Shown piece after piece: positions 1 to 4,560 of a DNA stretch of 5,395 nucleotides (positions are counted from its first letter, which is position 1; every line of letters starts with the position of its first letter). This DNA is from Acidobacteriota bacterium (GTDB lineage: Bacteria; Acidobacteriota; Vicinamibacteria; Vicinamibacterales; UBA2999), in NCBI GenBank assembly GCA_013813075.1, contig JACCSI010000393.1, forward strand, positions 1 to 5,395, read 5' to 3'. Under the pieces are notes generated by a model that was not told the origin of the DNA, did no database searches, and saw nothing but the letters and a program-made list of their open reading frames with translations. The position numbers and the translations under genes were made by a program.

Positions 1-650
1 ACCCACGCCCGCGTCGAACCGAGCAGTAGCAGGGCTCGCGCGATGAGCTCAGTCAGTTCGGGACGCGGTACCCCGACAATTTGGCGCGCCGCACGCGCCG
101 GATTAGTCAAGGGGCCCAGCAGGTTGAACGCCGTCCGCACGCCGAGGTCCTTGCGTGCCTGCCCCGCGTGGCGCATCGCCGGGTGAAATATTGGGGCGAA
201 GAAGAACGCAATGCCAAGTGCGTGCAGGCATCGTTCGACCACGATCGGTGGCGCTGACACGTTCACGCCGAGCGCTTCGAGGACATCGGCGCTGCCGCAC
301 AGGCTCGAGACCGATCGGTTGCCGTGCTTGGCGACACGAACCCCGCAGGCCGCCAGCACCAGTGCCGATGCGGTCGAAATGTTGAAGCTGCCCGAACCGT
401 CGCCGCCCGTGCCACACGTGTCGAAGACGTCGTCAACCGGCGCCGACAACTGCACGGCTTCGGCGCGCATCGTCCGCGCCAGTCCGACCAGCTCCGCGGG
501 GCGCTCCCCTTTCATGGCGAGACCAATCAGCAGACCGGCGATCTGTGCGGGCGTCGCGTGGCCACGCATGATGACGGCCATCGCGTTGGCGGCCTCGTCG
601 GTCGTGAGGTCCTCGCGGCGCCCGAGCTTTTCGATGAGCGCGCGGAACAT
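1..650 (-). CDS. trpD: Anthranilate phosphoribosyltransferase, N-terminal two thirds (3' end outside window)
   Basis: TrpD transfers the phosphoribosyl group of PRPP to anthranilate, the second step of the tryptophan branch, in the cytosol. About 216 residues are visible; the family is usually about 340, so the C-terminal third lies beyond position 1. The residues seen include a helical N-terminal domain (about 1-70), the glycine-rich PRPP/diphosphate loop GTGGDGSGSFNIST (about 80-93), KHGNR (108-112), CGSADVLEALG (118-128), and HPAMRHAGQARKDLGVRT (156-173) followed by FNLLGPLTNPA (175-185), all hallmarks of the family. The ATG overlaps the trpG stop in TGATG, and a GGAG 8 bases upstream, inside the trpG end, can serve as ribosome binding site; this implies translational coupling. 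No frameshift is seen. Identification is by motif recognition and is secure. Confidence 0.96.
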   Translation of the reverse strand, partial: MFRALIEKLGRREDLTTDEAANAMAVIMRGHATPAQIAGLLIGLAMKGERPAELVGLARTMRAEAVQLSAPVDDVFDTCGTGGDGSGSFNISTASALVLAACGVRVAKHGNRSVSSLCGSADVLEALGVNVSAPPIVVERCLHALGIAFFFAPIFHPAMRHAGQARKDLGVRTAFNLLGPLTNPARAARQIVGVPRPELTELIARALLLLGSTRAW

Positions 651-1219
651 CACGACAACTCCAGAAAATTGTGGAGGATGCGGCGGCCCTCCTGCGTCAG
701 GATGGACTCGGGATGAAACTGCACGCCGTGCAACGGCCACTGGCGATGGCGTAGACCCATCACCAGGCCGTCTTCTTTGGCACGCGCCGTGACTTCGAGC
801 GCGGCCGGCCAGTTGTTCTCCGCGACGACCAGCGAGTGGTACCGAGATGCCTGGAACGACGAGGTGATTCCTGCGAAGACGCCGCGGCCGTCGTGATCGA
901 CCGTCGAAGTCTTGCCGTGCATTGGCAGAGGCGCGCGGACCACGTCGCCGCCGAACGCCATCCCGATCGCCTGGTGTCCGAGACATACGCCCAGCATGGG
1001 CAGCCTTGGTCCGAACTCGCGGATGGCGTCGAGCGCGATGCCGGCGTCTTCGGGACGTCCCGGGCCGGGGGAAATGACAATCCGTTTCGGCGCCAGCGCG
1101 CGGATGTCGTCGATCGTCGTTTCGTTGTTCCGGCGCACCGTCACGGTGGCGCCCAACTCCCCCAGGTACTGGACAAGGTTGTACGTGAACGAATCGTAGT
1201 TGTCGATAACCAGAACCAT
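650..1219 (-). CDS. trpG: Anthranilate synthase component II, class I glutamine amidotransferase
   Basis: The 189-residue protein supplies ammonia from glutamine to TrpE for anthranilate synthesis. It is a single class I glutamine amidotransferase domain of normal family length. Visible features are the N-terminal strand and motif LVIDNYDSFTYNLVQYL (3-19), the SPGPG oxyanion-side motif (50-54), the nucleophile elbow GVCLGHQAIG with Cys79, HGKTS (101-105), and HPES near the C-terminus, giving the His169/Glu171 pair of the catalytic triad. The start is fixed by similarity and by an AAGG five bases upstream. That AAGG overlaps the trpE TAA stop (TAAGG), with only 7 bp between the genes. In many bacteria a single subunit of this family also serves 4-amino-4-deoxychorismate synthase (PabA role). 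The trpE-trpG-trpD context makes the tryptophan role primary, but a dual role cannot be excluded from sequence. Confidence 0.96.
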   Translation of the reverse strand: MVLVIDNYDSFTYNLVQYLGELGATVTVRRNNETTIDDIRALAPKRIVISPGPGRPEDAGIALDAIREFGPRLPMLGVCLGHQAIGMAFGGDVVRAPLPMHGKTSTVDHDGRGVFAGITSSFQASRYHSLVVAENNWPAALEVTARAKEDGLVMGLRHRQWPLHGVQFHPESILTQEGRRILHNFLELS

Positions 1220-1226
1220 AACGACC

Positions 1227-2696
1227 TTACAACCCGGCGAGCGCGAGCTCCAGGGCCTTGACCATCGCGCGCGCCTTGTCGCGCGTCTCTTCGAACTCCG
1301 CGGTGGGGTTCGAATCCGCCACGATCCCGGCGCCGGCCTGAATCGAGGCGCGACCACCTTCAAGCACAATGGTGCGAATCGCAATGCAGAAGTCCAGATT
1401 CCCTGCGAAATCCAGATAGCCGATCGCACCCGCGTAAATTCCGCGCTGGCTCGTCTCCAAATCATTGATGATCTGCATGGCACGCACTTTCGGCGCCCCT
1501 GACACAGTGCCTGCGGGAAAGCACGCCACCAGCGCGTCAAGGCGATCCTGGCCCTCGGCCAGTTGGCCGTCGACCACCGACACGAGGTGCATGACGTGCG
1601 AATAGCGCTCGAGCGACATGAATGTGGGGACCCGCACGCTGCCGAATTCACACACTCGCCCCAAGTCGTTGCGCCCGAGGTCAACGAGCATGACGTGCTC
1701 GGCGCGTTCCTTTTCGTTGCGCTTCAGCTCATCGGCGAGGCGCTGATCTTCTTCGTCGGTGCGGCCGCGCGGACGCGTCCCCGCGATCGGGTGCGTGACG
1801 GCGTGCCGGCCTTCAACCCGGACGAGCATCTCCGGCGACGACCCGACGATCGAGCGCTGGTTCATTCGGACAAAGAACATGTATGGCGACGGATTGACGT
1901 GCCGCAAGGCGCGGTACACCGTGAACGGGTCGACGCCGAGCTCGGCCGAGAAACGTTGCGACAACACCACCTGATAGATGTCGCCCGCGGCGATGTGCTC
2001 CTTGGCCTCGCGGACGATGGCTTCGAACGCCGGCTGTGTGAAGTTGGACTCGAGCGCCAGGGTCTCGTGGCTGGTGATTTTCGGTAGTGACAGCGCCCGT
2101 TCGAGCTCGCGTTCAAGAAACTCAATCTTTGCGCACGCGAATTGGTACAGCGACCGCAGATCGTCGTCGCCCGAAATCCGAGCGTTGGCAATCAGCAGGA
2201 TGCGGTGCTGCACGTGGTCGAAGGCGAGCACCGTATCAAACAGCATGAACCCGGCATCTTCGACTGCGGTGTCCCGATCGGGGCGGGCGACGGTCGGTTC
2301 GAACCAGCCAGCCGCGTCGTAGCCCAGATACCCCACGGCCCCGCCGGTAAACCGCGGCAGGCCGGGGACAAACGGCGACTGAAAGCTGTTCATCAATTCG
2401 CGCAGGGTGTCGATGAACGGTTTCTCCGCCAGCGTCGTCACCCCGGCGCGCTCGATCACGGTCTCGCCTTGGCGTCCGCGCAAGATGAGGAAGGGGTCTT
2501 TGCCGAGAAACGAGTAGCGGCCGACGTGCTCACCACCCTCGACGCTCTCGAGCAGGAAGGCGTAATCGGAATGTTCGGCAATCTTGAGAAATGCCGACAC
2601 CGGTGTGAGCAGGTCGGCGACCACTTCCTTGACCACCGGCACAAACGTCGCGCGTTTGGCGAGATCCACGAATTCTTCGAACGTTGTTTGTTTCAT
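1227..2696 (-). CDS. trpE: Anthranilate synthase component I
   Basis: TrpE converts chorismate and ammonia (from TrpG) to anthranilate, the committed step of tryptophan synthesis. The 489 residues span the whole family length. The N-terminal half contains LLES (48-51) and GRYSFLG (59-65). LLES, with NPSPYMFF (268-275), corresponds to the known tryptophan feedback-inhibition pocket of TrpE, so the enzyme is probably Trp-inhibited. The C-terminal chorismate-binding domain shows PIAGTRPRG (303-311), MLVDLGRNDLGR (336-347), FPAGTVSGAPK (393-403), IQAGAGIVADSNP (452-464) and EETRDKA (469-475). The intact Trp pocket and the trpG/trpD neighbours argue against the paralogue PabB or the isochorismate synthases. 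It follows aroDE after a 55-bp gap with no convincing terminator, and is followed by trpG 7 bp later. Confidence 0.97.
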   Translation of the reverse strand: MKQTTFEEFVDLAKRATFVPVVKEVVADLLTPVSAFLKIAEHSDYAFLLESVEGGEHVGRYSFLGKDPFLILRGRQGETVIERAGVTTLAEKPFIDTLRELMNSFQSPFVPGLPRFTGGAVGYLGYDAAGWFEPTVARPDRDTAVEDAGFMLFDTVLAFDHVQHRILLIANARISGDDDLRSLYQFACAKIEFLERELERALSLPKITSHETLALESNFTQPAFEAIVREAKEHIAAGDIYQVVLSQRFSAELGVDPFTVYRALRHVNPSPYMFFVRMNQRSIVGSSPEMLVRVEGRHAVTHPIAGTRPRGRTDEEDQRLADELKRNEKERAEHVMLVDLGRNDLGRVCEFGSVRVPTFMSLERYSHVMHLVSVVDGQLAEGQDRLDALVACFPAGTVSGAPKVRAMQIINDLETSQRGIYAGAIGYLDFAGNLDFCIAIRTIVLEGGRASIQAGAGIVADSNPTAEFEETRDKARAMVKALELALAGL

Positions 2697-2698
2697 AA

Positions 2699-2702
2699 CT
2701 CC
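2699..2702 (-). promoter_or_regulatory. Ribosome binding site of trpE with very short spacing
   Basis: On the minus strand a GGAG is followed by only TT before the trpE ATG. This is shorter than the usual 5-9 base spacing. No other start codon gives a better fit to the TrpE N-terminus, so either initiation is weak or coupling from aroDE 55 bp upstream contributes. Confidence 0.45.
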
Positions 2703-2751
2703 AGTACTGCATCCGGCGGGGCTAGGGCCCGCACTCTCCCGTGTGGCAGCG

Positions 2752-4212
2752 CTAACGCCCGCGCTCCCCTTGCCTGCTGGTCAAGGCCGTCAGCGCGGCG
2801 TCTCGCAGGACCCGTTCCGAAGGCTTTGTCCCAGTCCACCACTCGAACTGTTGCTGGGCCTGCGCCACCAGCATGTCGAGGCCGCCGAGCGTTTGACAGC
2901 CGCTGGCGCGTGCGTCTTTGAGCAGTTGCGTCTCGACCGGGTTGTAAACCAGGTCGTAAACCAGCTGGCCCGTCAACGGTGTGTCGGGCACCGGCGAGTC
3001 CTCTAGTGCGGGCGCGGTCCCGATCGGCGTGGCATTGACCAGCAGATCCCACGAGGCGGGGGCCGGTGGCCATGCCGCCACGCTGGCGCCGGTCAAGGCT
3101 GCCACGCGAGCGGCCGCATCACGCCGCCTGGCGACGATGGTGACGTTCGCTCCGGATGAGGAGAGCCCCTCGGCGGCAGCGCGTGCCGCGCCGCCCGCGC
3201 CGAGAATCGTGGCGCGGCACCCGTGCAGCGTCATCAGCGGCCGCAGGGGCGCGAGGAACCCCGCCACGTCGGTAGTGCAGGCCGTCCATCGGCCACGGGT
3301 ACGACGCAGCGTGTTGGCGGACTGGATGCGCCGGGCAACCGGGTCGGATTCGGCGGCGTGCGCGAATGCATCAACTTTGAACGGCGCGGTGACGCTGACA
3401 CCCTCGATCGCCATGACGTCGGCAAACGAGAGAAAGTCAGGGAAATCCGCCGCTGCGAGGGGCAAATACACCGCATCCATCCGCGTGGCGTTGAAAGCGG
3501 CGTTGTGCATGGCCGGCGACACCGAGTGCATCACGGGCCTGCCGACGACGCCGTAAACCGCAGTGCGGTCGGCGACCCGCCCAAACGCAAATTCTTTGCG
3601 CATTCGGGCGGCGGAGATTTGTCCGGGCGCTACCGCGTCGCCGGCATAAGTCCAGCACGAGCCAAACCGCGATGCCAGCACGCGCGTGGATACGCCAGCA
3701 TCCCCCATCGCGATCACCACCACCCCGGATGTGAACGCGCGCGTAATCGGGATCAGGCTGAGGCAGTCAGTGAGCCGCCTTGCCATGACAGCCAGTTTAA
3801 CCACCTCTGCACCGGTACTGCGCATGGCCGCCGCGCGGGCGGCGAGATCATCGGGGACGCCGTTGAAATCGTGCATCGAGATGACTACGCCTTGGCCGCC
3901 GCGCGCAGCGATGAGCTCGGTGAAGCCGGCCCTCCACTCGACATCGATGTACTCGGCTCCCAGGTGCTGCGCCTCGCCAAGCAGGCGACGGCGCTGGTCC
4001 TCGCTACCGGCGAACTGGCCGCCCTCCCATGTCGGGCGGCAGGTGAAGATCACCGGCTTGCGGCGACCGGCTAGGGCTCCCGCGGCGCTGGGGTCGGCAA
4101 CGCTGTCAACCCGCAGCTCCACCAGGTCGGCGTCGGTGACGTTATCCCGACGTTCGCGAAGTTCGGCCATGGTTCGACCGGTGACGGTGATGCAAAGTTT
4201 GGCTGCACGCAT
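2752..4212 (-). CDS. aroDE: Bifunctional type I 3-dehydroquinate dehydratase / shikimate dehydrogenase
   Basis: This 486-residue fusion performs two consecutive shikimate-pathway steps: dehydration of 3-dehydroquinate and NADPH reduction of 3-dehydroshikimate to shikimate. The first domain (about 1-205) is a type I (Schiff-base) dehydroquinase: LVELRVD (30-36), MHDF with catalytic His114, VVKLAVM with Schiff-base Lys139, the STRVLASRFGS segment (175-185) and APGQ (195-198). The second domain (about 217-475) is AroE-like: YGVVGRPVMHSVSPAMHNAAF (220-240), VTAPFK with Lys279, SANTL (Asn300), TTD with Asp315 in place of the more usual NTD, the Rossmann loop GAGGAARAA (338-346), NATPIGT (393-399) and YDLVYNP (419-425). 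All expected catalytic residues are present. ATG at 4212 is preferred because it sits just before the first strand (LCITV). A TTG at 4227 would add five residues. The gene begins just after the attenuator terminator and ends 55 bp before trpE. The same domain order is known from plant and some bacterial fusions. Confidence 0.94.
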   Translation of the reverse strand: MRAAKLCITVTGRTMAELRERRDNVTDADLVELRVDSVADPSAAGALAGRRKPVIFTCRPTWEGGQFAGSEDQRRRLLGEAQHLGAEYIDVEWRAGFTELIAARGGQGVVISMHDFNGVPDDLAARAAAMRSTGAEVVKLAVMARRLTDCLSLIPITRAFTSGVVVIAMGDAGVSTRVLASRFGSCWTYAGDAVAPGQISAARMRKEFAFGRVADRTAVYGVVGRPVMHSVSPAMHNAAFNATRMDAVYLPLAAADFPDFLSFADVMAIEGVSVTAPFKVDAFAHAAESDPVARRIQSANTLRRTRGRWTACTTDVAGFLAPLRPLMTLHGCRATILGAGGAARAAAEGLSSSGANVTIVARRRDAAARVAALTGASVAAWPPAPASWDLLVNATPIGTAPALEDSPVPDTPLTGQLVYDLVYNPVETQLLKDARASGCQTLGGLDMLVAQAQQQFEWWTGTKPSERVLRDAALTALTSRQGERGR

Positions 4213-4225
4213 ATCAGATGACGAC

Positions 4226-4264
4226 AAAGAAAAAGCGCCTCTTCAGATTGCTGAAGAGGCGCTT
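4226..4264 (-). terminator. Intrinsic terminator of the aro-trp attenuator
   Basis: Reading the minus strand, AAGCGCCTCTTCAG (4264-4251), a four-base CAAT loop, and CTGAAGAGGCGCTT (4246-4233) form a perfect 14-bp stem. The T-rich tail ends the element (TTTTTCTTT at 4234-4226, sharing its first two T's with the stem). It sits after the leader peptide and immediately before the first structural gene, so it can only act as a conditional (attenuation) terminator. On the plus strand the hairpin is followed by GGTCG rather than a T tract, so it is directional. Confidence 0.95.
4238..4244 (-). promoter_or_regulatory. Possible aroDE ribosome binding site buried in the terminator stem
   Basis: The only purine-rich, Shine-Dalgarno-like stretch upstream of aroDE is GAAGAGG on the minus strand, inside the 3' arm of the terminator hairpin. 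It lies 10 bases before a TTG in frame (4227) and 25 bases before the ATG (4212). If it is used, TTG would be the start and the hairpin would hide it as well as end transcription. If it is not, the ATG is initiated without a clear Shine-Dalgarno site. Confidence 0.3.
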
Positions 4265-4298
4265 GGTCGAGTCGTAGTGACTGTTGAAAACTCGCTGC

Positions 4299-4409
4299 CT
4301 AGGCCCCTTCTGCCGGATACCAATACCACCACCACGCGTACGAGCCGATGCTCTTCCGGTTGACGGAAGACCCGCGGGGGGCAAGTGAGTAGCAACGCGA
4401 GCGTGTCAC
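4299..4409 (-). CDS. trpL: Aromatic amino acid leader peptide with Trp-Trp-Trp-Tyr-Trp-Tyr control codons
   Basis: This short frame ends in TAC GCG TGG TGG TGG TAT TGG TAT, then codes for PAEGA and stops with TAG at 4301-4299. Four Trp codons within five and three Tyr codons within eight (residues 24-31) are far beyond chance and mark a leader peptide whose translation senses charged tRNA. The function is regulatory; the peptide itself probably has none. The 3' end and frame are sure. The start is not: in frame, only GTG at 4409 (36 residues) and TTG at 4448 lie upstream within reach, and no ATG exists. GTG 4409 has no Shine-Dalgarno site but lies within a few bases of the predicted transcript start, so leaderless initiation is possible, as known for some actinobacterial trp leaders. 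TTG 4448 is preceded by AGGAG at two-base spacing, but it coincides with the -35 box. Confidence 0.82.
   Translation of the reverse strand: MTRSRCYSLAPRGSSVNRKSIGSYAWWWYWYPAEGA
4352..4370 (-). other. Upstream leader hairpin, candidate pause or region-1 structure
   Basis: In the leader RNA, TCTTCCG (4370-4364) and CGGAAGA (4358-4352) form a perfect 7-bp stem with a TCAAC loop, ending 17 bases before the first Trp codon. In attenuators an early hairpin often pauses RNA polymerase until the ribosome catches up. The 3' arm GAAGAG can also pair with CTCTTC of the terminator 5' arm, so it might compete in the switch. The role is inferred; the pairing is visible. Confidence 0.5.
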
Positions 4410-4418
4410 GAGGCTGGA

Positions 4419-4448
4419 ACGGTACTCGACGCGTCCTAATTGTGTCAA
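4419..4448 (-). promoter_or_regulatory. Candidate promoter of the aro-trp operon
   Basis: A perfect -35 hexamer TTGACA lies at 4448-4443. With an 18-base spacer it is followed by TACCGT (4424-4419), a poor -10 matching three of six consensus positions. Transcription would begin near 4412, about three bases before the GTG of the leader peptide. The -35 box and its position just ahead of the leader support it; the weak -10 keeps confidence moderate. Confidence 0.5.
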
Positions 4449-4523
4449 ATCTCCTGAGGCGTGCGGTCCATTGCATTGAATTGCCGGCCCTGACGCCTTC
4501 CGGGGGAGCGCGCCAGATGGCCG

Positions 4524-4529
4524 TATAAT
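4524..4529 (+). promoter_or_regulatory. -10 box of the S55 peptidase gene promoter
   Basis: A perfect TATAAT lies in otherwise GC-rich DNA, 31 bases before the downstream ATG, which predicts a start near 4536 and a 5' leader of about 25 bases. No good -35 hexamer stands at 16-18 bases upstream (the region is GC-rich, around CGGGGG), so an activator or a strong -10 must suffice if the call is right. Confidence 0.55.
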
Positions 4530-4560
4530 CAGACAAGCCCACGCTTTTTAATAATTTGCA

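Larger units (their letters stand above)
4226..4412 (-). promoter_or_regulatory. Transcription attenuator controlling aroDE-trpEGD
   Basis: All parts of a ribosome-mediated attenuator are present in order: a leader reading frame ending in Trp/Tyr codons, an antiterminator arm, and an intrinsic terminator. The antiterminator arm GCAGAAGGGGC (4313-4303) can pair with the terminator 5' arm GCCTCTTCAGC (4260-4250) in nine Watson-Crick pairs, one G-U pair and one A-A mismatch. The arm overlaps the last four leader codons (A, E, G, A). A ribosome that reaches the TAG stop would therefore cover it and let the terminator form. A ribosome stalled at the Trp codons, 18 bases or so upstream, would leave it free to antiterminate. 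The pairing was worked out by eye, with no folding energies. Confidence 0.87.

Noticed and set aside
650..1684. A 344-residue open frame that would extend TrpG by about 155 N-terminal residues
   Set aside because: The extension overlaps trpE in another frame, is arginine/serine-rich shadow sequence, and the glutamine amidotransferase fold begins exactly at the ATG at 1219, with a ribosome binding site.
2697..2751. Terminator or second promoter between aroDE and trpE
   Set aside because: A GCGGG/CCCGC pairing is possible, but there is no T tract, and no -35/-10 pair is seen in the 55 bp, so readthrough from aroDE is the simpler view.
2142..2921. A 259-codon plus-strand open frame opposite trpE and the aroDE end
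   Set aside because: It is antisense to two well-recognised genes, has no family signature and is rich in Arg/Ala/Gly, as expected from high-GC shadow frames.
3223..4074. A 283-codon plus-strand open frame opposite aroDE
   Set aside because: It is a high-GC shadow frame; the opposite strand carries every catalytic motif of both AroD and AroE.
4297..4304. The palindrome GCCTAGGC at the leader stop codon as an operator
   Set aside because: It is only 8 bp, occurs once, and is accounted for by the leader stop and antiterminator arm.
4243..4542. A 99-codon minus-strand open frame across the leader region, with a Val run
   Set aside because: It runs through the attenuator in the wrong frame (the TGG repeats read as GTG Val codons) and into the terminator stem, and it has no recognisable domain. 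The Trp/Tyr frame explains this DNA far better.
4226..4560. T-box riboswitch or TRAP-type control of the trp genes
   Set aside because: No T-box consensus sequence and no series of spaced GAG/UAG triplets is visible; the TGG/TAT leader frame supports ribosome-mediated attenuation instead.
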